Position numbers and translations under genes: made by a program. The notes beneath the pieces are model-generated. The model worked only from the letters and a program-made list of their open reading frames with translations, did not search any database and was not told the origin of the DNA. Shown here piece after piece: positions 1 to 6,537 of a stretch of 32,766 bases of DNA; the first letter of the stretch is position 1; the number at the start of each line of letters is the position of its first letter. The stretch spans positions 1 through 32,766 of the forward strand of contig JACPDT010000317.1 of assembly GCA_016183865.1 (NCBI GenBank), read 5' to 3'. The DNA comes from Armatimonadota bacterium. GTDB taxonomy: Bacteria; Vulcanimicrobiota; JACPDT01.

Positions 1-319
1 AATCCATTCTCTCCCTTGGAAGCCGCTGGTTCAGTACTCTCGCCATTTCCGCTTCGGTCGCCCCCCGGGCCCCTGTGAGGGACATGGACATGGCGATTCC
101 GATGCTTAAGGGTGAAATAACCAGGTTCCCCGAGTCCTTCTTGAGCTCCCCAAAGAGTTTCAGCGCTGTCTTGTTGTAAGATTCGGCAACTTTCCTCTCA
201 TCGGAAGCGGGGCTTTCCTCAGCACGGCAGGGCGTGCCGAAGAAAAGCCCAATCATGATTGCAGCCAGCGCGATGAGCGATTTCAGATTGCGCATGGTGG
301 GGACGGTCTGTTCAATCAT
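1..319 (-). CDS. Serpin-family protease inhibitor, secreted (5' part; runs off left edge)
   Basis: This frame is open from 319 down to the left edge and is missing from the ORF track because it is truncated. I translated it by hand. It starts with a signal peptide (MRNLKSLIALAAIMIGLFFG, from the second possible ATG at 295) and continues with NLVISPLSIGIAMSMSL and GARGATEAEMARVL. That is the characteristic N-terminal serpin pattern (N-x-x-x-SPLSI ... GA-G-T--E). Serpins trap serine or cysteine proteases as suicide substrates; the reactive-centre loop lies near the C-terminus, outside this window, so inhibitory activity cannot be judged. ATG 319 and ATG 295 both lack a good SD. The gene lies 53 bp downstream of the prepilin gene on the same strand and may be its operon partner. 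Family assignment is fairly secure; target and function are unknown. Confidence 0.82.
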   Translation of the reverse strand, partial: MIEQTVPTMRNLKSLIALAAIMIGLFFGTPCRAEESPASDERKVAESYNKTALKLFGELKKDSGNLVISPLSIGIAMSMSLTGARGATEAEMARVLNQRLPRERMD

Positions 320-372
320 TTAGACGCATCTTATCACGAGGATTGAGAAATGTCAAGGAGGTGTTAATCCGT

Positions 373-846
373 TTAGGGAAGCGGGGGCGAGGGAGCAGGG
401 ATCGGGGGGACCTGGTCCTTACTCTTATACAGCATGCCATCCTGACACCATGGTCCCGATTCTCCCCTGCCCGTCATATTTTCGTGGTTTATTCCCGAAC
501 ATCCAAAGGAGTAGCTGTCTCTGGGATGCATCGTGGAACGGTATTCCAGGAGATATGTGGAGCTCCCTGCCGTCGGGCATTTGGGCATGGTCTTCAAGTA
601 GATTGGAGTGACCAGGACCAGTCGGCCTGTTGGAGGATAGTGTCCATCATTGTCCATGGAATATATTTCCAGGGCGGTGGATAAGTTCTTGACATTGATC
701 TGGCAAGCCGTAAACTGGCCGCTGGGGCGACGTGACTGGTGAAAAATGTTCAGGCGATCCATCACAAAGAGGGCCGCTCCAGCCGCAAGTATCAGGAGAA
801 CCAAGAGTTCCCAGAAAGTCAGCCCTTTTTCGCAGCTTGTCATCAT
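373..846 (-). CDS. Prepilin-like protein (type IV pilin/pseudopilin N-terminus)
   Basis: The protein has 157 aa. The N-terminus MMTSCEKG|LTFWELLVLLILAAG is a class III prepilin leader: a short basic leader ending in Gly, then a hydrophobic helix with Glu at position +5 of the predicted mature protein, as needed for prepilin peptidase cleavage and N-methylation. The next part (residues about 45-75, ending MDNDGHYPP) resembles the alpha-beta linker of GspG/PilA-like minor pilins. The C-terminal half contains four cysteines and ends in a Pro-rich tail. GAGAGGGGG upstream of ATG 846 is a good SD. No other pilus or type II secretion gene is visible, so this is an orphan pseudopilin or minor pilin. 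It lies 45 bp after the zinc-motif membrane gene and 53 bp before the serpin, all on the minus strand, which suggests one transcript. Confidence 0.75.
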   Translation of the reverse strand: MMTSCEKGLTFWELLVLLILAAGAALFVMDRLNIFHQSRRPSGQFTACQINVKNLSTALEIYSMDNDGHYPPTGRLVLVTPIYLKTMPKCPTAGSSTYLLEYRSTMHPRDSYSFGCSGINHENMTGRGESGPWCQDGMLYKSKDQVPPIPAPSPPLP

Positions 847-891
847 CGGCCCCCTCTCAGGTACTCTACTCCATTGGGTTTGGTTTGACCT

Positions 892-1545
892 TCATCTGTT
901 CATGCGGATACGCAACTCGAGTCCGAAAGTGGTCAATTCTTCGCCCATGGATTCCGGCTCACGAACGATTCTGGCTTCTTCGAGCCAGATCGGCTCCGTG
1001 AGCGGTGGGACGGAGAAAGCTTCTTCATAAGGTTGAAAGCCTCCCGCTGTTGCTGTGACTTTATACGTTCCAGGGGGGACCAGCGCCTTGAAGCGGCCGG
1101 TGGCATTGCTTGTGACCTCCAGGAGCTTCCTTCCCTGACTGATGAAGGCGATTTTGGCCTGCCCGATCGCCCCGGGGACGGGTTTCCTTGGATCCCGCTC
1201 AAGCATGAGCTGAGCGCCAGGAGCATCTTCTTGCGGATAGGCGCCCTTGTCGAAGACCACGCCTTTTACGGCAACAGGGTGCTTTGGTCCCGGGATGATC
1301 ACCTGCACTTTTCCCTTTCCCTTGCACGCCGGGCAAGGCCCCCCGGGTCGCAAGCGCGGGTCGCCTTCATAGGCATCGCCCCTGATCTTGCCGCCCCCTC
1401 CGCATTCACGACAGGTCCTTGTTTCAAGACGATCTCCAGGGGAGAGACTCGGTTTCTTCATAAAGTGAATGGTCAGCGGAGTCACAATGAAAAGCAGGAG
1501 GAAAGCCATGACAGCCAGAGCAATGAGCGATTTCGGGTTATTCAT
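892..1545 (-). CDS. Membrane-anchored protein with DnaJ-type zinc motifs and a carboxypeptidase-regulatory-like domain
   Basis: The protein has 217 aa from ATG 1545, chosen over the track's TTG 1578 because AGGGGGTG lies 5 nt upstream of it. A single N-terminal transmembrane helix (SLIALAVMAFLLLFIVTPL) is followed by two CxxCxGxG-type motifs, CRECGGGG and CPACKGKG. These are the hallmark of the DnaJ central zinc finger, here reduced to two motifs forming one zinc site. The rest resembles a carboxypeptidase-D regulatory or transthyretin-like beta domain (GVVFDKGAYPQ ... TGRFKALVPPGTYKVTATAGGF). No J-domain is present, so it is not a DnaJ co-chaperone. The topology suggests an extracytoplasmic scaffold or binding protein. 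The function is unknown. It is the first gene of a likely three-gene minus-strand unit with the prepilin and serpin genes. Confidence 0.68.
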   Translation of the reverse strand: MNNPKSLIALAVMAFLLLFIVTPLTIHFMKKPSLSPGDRLETRTCRECGGGGKIRGDAYEGDPRLRPGGPCPACKGKGKVQVIIPGPKHPVAVKGVVFDKGAYPQEDAPGAQLMLERDPRKPVPGAIGQAKIAFISQGRKLLEVTSNATGRFKALVPPGTYKVTATAGGFQPYEEAFSVPPLTEPIWLEEARIVREPESMGEELTTFGLELRIRMNR

Positions 1546-1644
1546 TCCGCACCCCCTGTGCCTGTTCTTGGATGTCAAAGGCTTTGTTTCCTTGGGAACG
1601 GCGAAAATTTAACAACAAAACGCGAAATGGATCCACTTTGGAAC

Positions 1645-1673
1645 TTGAAAGGATCCTGCGCTCATGGAATAAT
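1645..1673 (+). promoter_or_regulatory. Sigma70-like promoter for the 1710 gene
   Basis: TTGAAA (1645-1650), a 17-nt spacer, then AATAAT (1668-1673). Each hexamer differs from consensus at one position. The predicted start of transcription is near 1680, about 30 nt upstream of the chosen ATG. Confidence 0.55.
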
Positions 1674-1709
1674 GTTTATGGCAAACATGGAAGTCAGGAG
1701 GCAGAAATC

Positions 1710-2180
1710 ATGATCACCAGCACAGCAAACTATGCGGCAAACATCCGAAAACCTGCGGGCACGCCAAAGGCCGGCCCTGAAATGGGAACCGGGATGAGTA
1801 TCAAGTCCTTGAAAGAGGCACTAAGGGAATTGAAAGGGGATGAGCTCAAGGCTACTTCGGTAGTGGAGATGGGTTTCGGACCCGGCGGACCCGACTATCG
1901 AGGGCTCATCATCGTCAGTAACAACCAGCAGATGCCGAAATGTCCGAATGAGAAGCTTCCCGTGAACAATCAGGCCCTGAAGACAATGGTCGAGGCATTG
2001 TCCGACTATTATGGCTCAAAGGCAGATAATGCGGAAGTGGCCTTCCTGAAGGGCGGGTTCAATCCTCCGGGGTATTGCCAGATCACTCTGCTCAAATCGG
2101 ACGGGTCCCCGACAGGGCTTGGACTTTACTTCAGCAAAGAGACCGGAGAACCCATGGGAAAACTGACAGGGAAACTTTGA
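1710..2180 (+). CDS. Uncharacterised protein, 156 aa
   Basis: I do not recognise this family. The ORF track begins at 1572, but CAGGAGG 7-8 nt before ATG 1710 and the promoter at 1645-1673 place the start at MITSTANYAANIRKP. The first 30 residues are Pro/Gly-rich and look disordered. The rest (LKEALRELKGDELKATSV ... GLIIVSNN ... GLGLYFSKETGEPMG) reads as a compact soluble alpha/beta domain with no transmembrane helix or signal peptide. It is convergent with the next gene, with a perfect 11-bp hairpin between their stop codons. The N-terminus resembles in style those of several other orphan proteins in this window (see findings). Confidence 0.55.
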   Translation: MITSTANYAANIRKPAGTPKAGPEMGTGMSIKSLKEALRELKGDELKATSVVEMGFGPGGPDYRGLIIVSNNQQMPKCPNEKLPVNNQALKTMVEALSDYYGSKADNAEVAFLKGGFNPPGYCQITLLKSDGSPTGLGLYFSKETGEPMGKLTGKL

Positions 2181-2195
2181 GGCGAAAGCAGGTGT

Positions 2196-2224
2196 GGCAA
2201 TGGGGTCACAAGAACCCCATTGCC
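2196..2224. terminator. Bidirectional terminator-like hairpin
   Basis: A perfect 11-bp inverted repeat, GGCAATGGGGT / ACCCCATTGCC, with a 7-nt loop. It sits exactly between two convergent stop codons (2180 and 2226). There is no U-tract on either side, so it may act as an mRNA 3'-end stabiliser or a weak terminator. Confidence 0.55.
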
Positions 2225-2225
2225 C

Positions 2226-2756
2226 TCACTCCAGCACGGTGGCTGCCTTGAGTTTCGCGCCACAGGAAGGGCAGCTCGGCAGGGGCTCCTCTTCTCTTAT
2301 TTCATAGGTTCCGCCGCAATACTCGCAGATCTTTACGGGCTTCCTTTTCTTGAAGCCCGGGAAGATGTAGACAATTTGCCCGTTTCTGTCCTGGACGGAG
2401 CAGAGGCTCTTTTTGCGGATTCCCTCAAGGGTTCTGACTGCCACGTCCTGCCTGACATCAAGACCCGACATGACTTGAGACACCGTCAACTCTCCTGCCT
2501 TCTCCTCGGCGAGCTTCATGGTCTCCGTTGCCAAACGGTTGGGGTCGTTTTTTGCAATCTCATCGCCGATGGCTCTTTCGATATTCTGTACGCCCTTCAC
2601 CAACTCTCTTTCCCCCACATTCAGCACTCTCTCCATTGCCCGATTGGCCACATTTCTCAGGGAGCTTTGAACTGCCTTGATCACCGCGAAAATCACCACA
2701 AGCCCTGCGATGGCGATGAAAAGAAATGCCAACAACCCGATGCCGACGACCTCCAT
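2226..2756 (-). CDS. Membrane-anchored protein with C-terminal zinc ribbon
   Basis: The protein has 176 aa. An N-terminal transmembrane helix (residues about 5-28, IGLLAFLFIAIAGLVVIFAVI) is followed by a charged helical segment and a domain at about 90-125 (LTVSQVMSGLDVRQDVAVRTLEGI) that could be a winged helix. A C-terminal rubredoxin/zinc-ribbon-like pair, CEYCGG and CPSCG (about 143-166), closes the protein. The combination suggests a membrane-tethered cytosolic adaptor or sensor, but I recognise no named family. Its own promoter is readable upstream, and AGAGGT lies about 9 nt before the ATG. It is divergent from the qng1-like gene, with a 155-bp shared upstream region. Confidence 0.6.
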   Translation of the reverse strand: MEVVGIGLLAFLFIAIAGLVVIFAVIKAVQSSLRNVANRAMERVLNVGERELVKGVQNIERAIGDEIAKNDPNRLATETMKLAEEKAGELTVSQVMSGLDVRQDVAVRTLEGIRKKSLCSVQDRNGQIVYIFPGFKKRKPVKICEYCGGTYEIREEEPLPSCPSCGAKLKAATVLE

Positions 2757-2788
2757 AACAAGGGACCTCTCATGAAGTATTTTATTGC

Positions 2789-2817
2789 ATTATACCATTG
2801 ACTCTATCTGCGCGCAA
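2789..2817 (-). promoter_or_regulatory. Sigma70-like promoter for the zinc-ribbon membrane gene
   Basis: On the minus strand: TTGCGC (2817-2812), 17 nt, TATAAT (2794-2789) preceded by TGG. The -10 is perfect and the -35 moderate. It faces away from the qng1 promoter at 2852-2880. Confidence 0.6.
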
Positions 2818-2830
2818 GATCACGCAAATT

Positions 2831-2862
2831 AACTTGGAACCCATTTGAGACTTGATTGTCAC
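2831..2862 (+). repeat. Diverged partial copy of the 65-bp dispersed repeat
   Basis: About 25 of 32 bases match, without gaps, the reverse complement of the repeat copies at 22398 and 25076. This includes an uninterrupted 13-mer, ACTTGATTGTCAC. The match supplies the -35 element of the qng1 promoter. I aligned it by eye; homology is likely but not certain. Confidence 0.45.
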
Positions 2863-2880
2863 GGGCGAAAGGGTTATAAT
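2852..2880 (+). promoter_or_regulatory. Sigma70-like promoter for the Qng1 gene
   Basis: TTGATT (2852-2857), 17 nt, TATAAT (2875-2880; perfect -10). The predicted transcription start is near 2887, giving a leader of about 25 nt that contains the GGGAGG SD of the GTG start at 2912. Confidence 0.65.
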
Positions 2881-2911
2881 GTGAACAAGAGCATCCAGGG
2901 AGGACGAGACG

Positions 2912-4222
2912 GTGATACCTGAACTTAATCCCAGCGGTCTGATCGGGGTTGGCGAGACTCCGCAGCAGCTTCAGGAAAAAGCGCCAAAAAAGGACGAGAC
3001 AGATCAGGGGGAGCACTTCTCCTGGCAGAACAGGGCAGATCTCAAGGTTTATGGCCCTTATTGCCCGCGAGCTGGAACGGAGTCGGATCAGGCCGTTGAG
3101 ACAGGAATGGAGGACACTCCTGTCCGAAGGCTCGAAGATAATGGGCAAGCCCGTGCGCCCATCCATCTGTTGATGGAGGAGCCTCAGGAGACCGAAGCCC
3201 CATCGGCTCTGGACAGGGTGATGGAAGAGGCCCGGACTTCTTCCAATCCTGTTTTGAAAAGTCTGGAGCCCATACTGAGAGATTCCAGATTCGTCAAAAT
3301 CAACCATGACCGGATCAGGGAGATCGCCAAAGGCCTCACAGAAAAAGAGCTGACCCCGGCCAACTGGAAATTCCCCGTTTTCATTGACGAAGACTCCGAT
3401 CGAACCATTGATTTCTTCATGCTCGGAAATGCCATTAACTTCAAATTTTGGGAAAATCAGGACCCGAATCAGAAATTTGCGACAGAGTACAATGGATCAA
3501 ATTGGGACGGCGCCTTCGGCATGTGGGCATGCCTGAAACGGGCTCTGGATAGGGGCATCCCTGTCCTGGATGCCGATTATCTCGGGAACCTCACCATGGA
3601 GCAGGGGAGAGAGATTTTTTCAGGCAATATGGAGATTCCCATGCTGAAGGAAAGGGTGGAGATCTTCAGGCAAGTGGGGCAGGTCCTCAAAGAAAAATAC
3701 AATGGCCATTTTTCAAATCTGGTCAAAGACGCGGGCTACAAGTGTTTTGACGATGGAAATGGCATTGTGGAGAGGCTGGCCAGGGATTTCTCCTCATACA
3801 ATGATGTGAGCAGGCTAGATGAAACAGGGGAAGATCTGAAATTCCACAAGAGAGCGCAACTGGCTGTAGGCATGCTTTATAATCGCCTGAAGGGAACCGG
3901 CCTTTTTGATATCAAGGACATAAACGAGCTTACCGTTTTTGCCGATTATGAGCTCCCAAAGGGTCTGCGAAAGCTGGGGATCATGGAATACACCGATTTC
4001 CTCGCGGAGAAGGTGGATTCTCGAGAATTGATCCTCGGGGATTCCCGAGAGGAGCAGGAAATCAGGGCAAATACGATCTATGCCGCGAAACTCCTGGAAG
4101 ATGAAGTAAACCGGCTGGGCAAGCACAAGGTCAATGCCCTGAACATAGACTTCTTCCTCTGGTGGAACGGATCCCACAGCTCAGACAGTTATCACCACCT
4201 GACGGAGACGACAGCTTACTGA
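2912..4222 (+). CDS. qng1: Queuosine salvage hydrolase, Qng1/DUF2419 family, with N-terminal extension
   Basis: The protein has 436 aa. From about residue 100 it matches the DUF2419/Qng1 family, which releases the queuine base from queuosine nucleoside or nucleotide for salvage into tRNA. Visible family blocks are a helix with VRE/ILRDSRFVKI, FKFWENQDP, GAFGMWACLKRALDRGIPVLD, FHKRAQLAVGMLY, FADYELPKGLRKLGIMEY and the closing NALNIDFFLWW. Residues 1 to about 100 are a Glu/Gln/Pro-rich, probably disordered extension that the usual family length of about 330-350 aa does not need. I chose GTG 2912 because GGGAGG lies 7-8 nt upstream and a strong promoter lies just before it; a shorter form from an internal Met (MEDTPV, MEEP, MEEA) cannot be excluded. 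Its 3' end overlaps the convergent membrane gene by 7 nt. No queuine transporter or tgt lies nearby. Confidence 0.85.
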   Translation: MIPELNPSGLIGVGETPQQLQEKAPKKDETDQGEHFSWQNRADLKVYGPYCPRAGTESDQAVETGMEDTPVRRLEDNGQARAPIHLLMEEPQETEAPSALDRVMEEARTSSNPVLKSLEPILRDSRFVKINHDRIREIAKGLTEKELTPANWKFPVFIDEDSDRTIDFFMLGNAINFKFWENQDPNQKFATEYNGSNWDGAFGMWACLKRALDRGIPVLDADYLGNLTMEQGREIFSGNMEIPMLKERVEIFRQVGQVLKEKYNGHFSNLVKDAGYKCFDDGNGIVERLARDFSSYNDVSRLDETGEDLKFHKRAQLAVGMLYNRLKGTGLFDIKDINELTVFADYELPKGLRKLGIMEYTDFLAEKVDSRELILGDSREEQEIRANTIYAAKLLEDEVNRLGKHKVNALNIDFFLWWNGSHSSDSYHHLTETTAY

Positions 4223-4776
4223 GCCTCTTCTTCCGCGTTCCTCCAAATGTCAACAACCGCGCCCAGGCAGAGGGCGTTTGTGAGCTTTGCCGCAACCGGG
4301 CCGACCACGGGGAGGTGCCACAACAGCCATATCAGGAGGAATCCAGCCACACTTTGGATGGCGGGCTGTACTGGCCCCAACTGGGGGAGGTATTTCCAGA
4401 TTTCCTTTCCAAGCCGGAAGGACAACCCTGAGATCCCTACGAGAAAAGCGCAGAATGACAGGATAAGCAAGCCAACGATCAGTGTGACCAGAAGCGGGGC
4501 AATGGGATTGTGAATACTCACGCCCCTCGGTATGGGCACGATCTTTCGAAGCAGCCACACCAGGACATACATGGTTCCCATCCACACGGCGCCGTAAATC
4601 AGGCAGTTTGCCGGTCTTTTTTCAAGATGGATTCCGATGGATTCCACGGAGCGGGAGAGAAAGCCGGTGATGGCGTAGATCAAGAGCCCCATGATCAGCA
4701 GACCTTGAAGCTCCCCCCCGGCGCCCTGAAGTATTTTTCCGCCTGCCCAAAGCCCGAATTCCGTGATCTGACCCAT
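4216..4776 (-). CDS. Polytopic membrane protein, 186 aa, unknown function
   Basis: The start is set at ATG 4776 (MGQITEFGLWAGG) because GGAGG lies about 8 nt upstream; the track's 4926 start has no such support and overlaps the neighbouring CDS. Four hydrophobic segments are visible: LQGLLIMGLLIYAITGFL, LIYGAVWMGTMYVLVWLL, LLVTLIVGLLILSFCAFLVG, and a C-terminal pair around AGFLLIWLLWHLPVVGPVAAKL. I do not recognise the family. It lies 64 bp downstream of the acyltransferase gene on the same strand, so the two are probably co-transcribed and may serve the same envelope process. Confidence 0.6.
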   Translation of the reverse strand: MGQITEFGLWAGGKILQGAGGELQGLLIMGLLIYAITGFLSRSVESIGIHLEKRPANCLIYGAVWMGTMYVLVWLLRKIVPIPRGVSIHNPIAPLLVTLIVGLLILSFCAFLVGISGLSFRLGKEIWKYLPQLGPVQPAIQSVAGFLLIWLLWHLPVVGPVAAKLTNALCLGAVVDIWRNAEEEAQ

Positions 4777-4840
4777 GTATGCACCCTCCAAGTGAGTCAT
4801 AATTGCCGCGCACTGCGGAAGATTCTTTGAACTTTCGTAT

Positions 4841-5572
4841 TTACCTTTGACCGTCAGGATTCCTCTTATGCCTTTTCTTGGCCGATTCTGCCGGGACGCC
4901 GCAATAGACTTCGTTGGCCCCGACATGGGTGTCCTTGCTCAAAACCGCTCCCGCTGCGATCAGCGCCCCATCGCCGATTTCGCACCCCGGCAGAACCACC
5001 GAATTGAGGCCCACAATGGCTTTCTTGCCTATTTTCACCCTTTTCAGGATGAGTCTGTGCCGTTCAAAGGAATGGCATATTACCGTGGCATGGCCCCCTA
5101 TCACCGCTTCATCACCGATTTCAAGCAAGGACATGTCACCACAGAATTTTGAATTGATCTGCGCATTTCTGCCCACTTTCGCCCCCATGAGACGGTAGAA
5201 GATGTTTGCAAACGGCGTCAGGAGAATGAAATCCATGAATGTCGCCGCGACGACCAGATACAACGAATTGGCAAAAAGCCACTTGAAGAGCCCCAGGGAA
5301 GGGATGCGATATTCCCCTTCCTGCAAATCCAGCCTGAAAATAATCCTCAGGATGCCTGCGAGCAGCATCAGAGTGATGCCATACAGGAAGAATGCGGCTG
5401 CGATGCCAAGAGAGAGCACGAAAAGGCGAAGTTGCAGCGACTGATGCCAGTTCCACAGATAATAGCACAGGGTCACCCCCGGCAACACAGCCAGCCCCAG
5501 GACCACCGTCCCTAATGAATACAAGAAAAGAGTGAATAGATATTGAGAAAGCCCCACAATATGTTGTCTCAT
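4841..5572 (-). CDS. Membrane-anchored left-handed beta-helix (hexapeptide) acyltransferase
   Basis: The protein has 243 aa from ATG 5572. AAGGA lies 5 nt upstream of that ATG and nothing comparable precedes the track's 5605. The N-terminal half has three to four transmembrane helices (LFTLFLYSLGTVVLGLAVLPG; LFVLSLGIAAAFFLYGITLMLLAGI; SLYLVVAATFMDFILL). The C-terminal half (about 130-230) has hexapeptide repeats of the LbH fold: MGAKVGRNAQI, LEIGDEAVIGGHATVI, VKIGKKAIVGLNSVVLPGCEIGDGALIAAGAVLSK. This arrangement resembles the C-terminal module of the Pls/NRPS-terminal acyltransferases (TIGR02353-like) standing alone. It probably acylates an envelope or secreted substrate at the membrane; donor and acceptor are unknown. 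Confidence 0.78.
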   Translation of the reverse strand: MRQHIVGLSQYLFTLFLYSLGTVVLGLAVLPGVTLCYYLWNWHQSLQLRLFVLSLGIAAAFFLYGITLMLLAGILRIIFRLDLQEGEYRIPSLGLFKWLFANSLYLVVAATFMDFILLTPFANIFYRLMGAKVGRNAQINSKFCGDMSLLEIGDEAVIGGHATVICHSFERHRLILKRVKIGKKAIVGLNSVVLPGCEIGDGALIAAGAVLSKDTHVGANEVYCGVPAESAKKRHKRNPDGQR

Positions 5573-5988
5573 GGTCCTTCTTCCCAAGGATTCGAAATCC
5601 CCCATGGCGCGTCAAGCTCGTAATTCTGTATGAGCCGGGTCAGGGCCTTTTTCAAACCACTTTTTTTGCTTTCCTCGGAAGGAAACTCCGCCTTCCTGAC
5701 TAAGAAAAAAAATGGAAAATGGAAAGAAGACAATCTTTACAAGGCGTTCAACAAAGTGATACGAAAAAGATGTGGGAATGAGTTTTTTTTGAGAAGGAGA
5801 TTGTATTATAAGTGTAGAAAGTGAAACTGAACGGCGGCTAACGAGGCGAAAAGGTTCTTAATCCTCTCCCTCCCCAAGAATCCTCGCAACCTCGGGAACC
5901 GCCGTTCATATTTTTTATTGCAGGGATTCGGCGGCCGGCAGGAAAAGGAGAAATCGGCACTCTCAACCAGGCAATGGAGGAAACAATA
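5573..5988. other. Gene-free AT-rich divergent intergenic region
   Basis: About 416 bp lie between the divergent acyltransferase and HD-hydrolase genes. Positions 5640-5830 are clearly AT-richer than their surroundings, with several homopolymer runs. The 64-aa ORF there (5630-5824) is Lys/Arg/Phe-rich, lacks an SD and looks spurious. A perfect minus-strand TATAAT is present at 5810-5805 but its -35 is weak. The long inverted repeat at 5828-5908 is listed separately. Confidence 0.6.
5828..5918 (+). ncRNA. Candidate structured small RNA or long terminator hairpin
   Basis: TGAACGGCGG (5828-5837) and CCGCCGTTCA (5899-5908) are perfect 10-bp complements. They enclose two further complementary pairs, CGAGG/CCTCG and GGTTCTT/AAGAATCC (the latter with one bulge), and are followed by TATTTTTTATT. 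An 81-nt closed, branched fold ending in a U-run fits a small RNA with an intrinsic terminator on the plus strand. A -10-like TATTAT/TATAAG lies 15-20 nt upstream but has no good -35. It does not fit a tRNA. It lies 81 nt upstream of the HD-hydrolase start and could instead be a leader element. Confidence 0.4.
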
Positions 5989-6537
5989 GTGATTGATCTA
6001 GCCATCGAGGTCGCCGCAAAGGCCCATCGCACCCAGATTCGCAAAGGAACCGATATCCCCTACATCTCCCACCCTTTTGCTGTCGGACTTCTTCTGGCAA
6101 GGGAAGGATGCTCCGATGAGGTCGTTGCTGCAGCCATTCTTCACGACACCGTTGAAGATACCCCCATCACACTTGACTACGTCAGGCAGATTTTCGGTGA
6201 AAAGGTTGCCTCCATTGTGGATGGATGCTCAGAGCCGAACCGCCACCTTCCCTGGGAGGATCGCAAGAAACATACCCTGGAGTATCTGCGAACGGCCCCT
6301 GCCGAGGTTCGCATGGTGGCCTGTGCGGACAAGCTTCATAACATGCGGGCTATCGCCTCCGATTGGCGCAGAATCGGCGACGAAGTCTGGAAACGGTTCA
6401 AGAGGGGGAAAAAGGAACAGGAGTGGTATTACAGGGGGCTTGTGGACAGCCTGTGCAATCACTCCGCGCCGGAGGAAGGGCTCGCCCTTTTTCAGGAATT
6501 CAAGGAAGAAGTCGAGAACTTGTTCGGAAAACAATGA
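5989..6537 (+). CDS. HD-domain small alarmone hydrolase-like protein (SpoT/MESH1 type)
   Basis: The protein has 182 aa from GTG 5989. The track's ATG 5974 lies inside the SD: ATGGAGGAAACAATAGTG places GGAGG 8 nt before this GTG. The HD-domain motifs are ISHPFAV (metal His), ILHDTVEDT (the HD pair plus ED) and ADKLHNM, the pattern of the (p)ppGpp hydrolase domain of SpoT and the stand-alone MESH1-like hydrolases. No synthetase or TGS/ACT domain is present, so the predicted role is hydrolysis of ppGpp or another nucleotide. The stop overlaps the start of the next gene (ATGA), so it is translationally coupled to the AtoE-like transporter. Substrate specificity is inferred, not shown. Confidence 0.8.
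   Translation: MIDLAIEVAAKAHRTQIRKGTDIPYISHPFAVGLLLAREGCSDEVVAAAILHDTVEDTPITLDYVRQIFGEKVASIVDGCSEPNRHLPWEDRKKHTLEYLRTAPAEVRMVACADKLHNMRAIASDWRRIGDEVWKRFKRGKKEQEWYYRGLVDSLCNHSAPEEGLALFQEFKEEVENLFGKQ

Noticed and set aside
5630-5824. 64-aa plus-strand ORF in the AT-rich gap
   Set aside because: No SD, composition dictated by A-runs, no recognisable sequence; treated as non-coding.
5828-5908. tRNA-like reading of the inverted repeat
   Set aside because: GGTTCTTAATCC looks like a T-loop, but no 7-bp acceptor stem, anticodon arm or CCA-compatible end fits around it.
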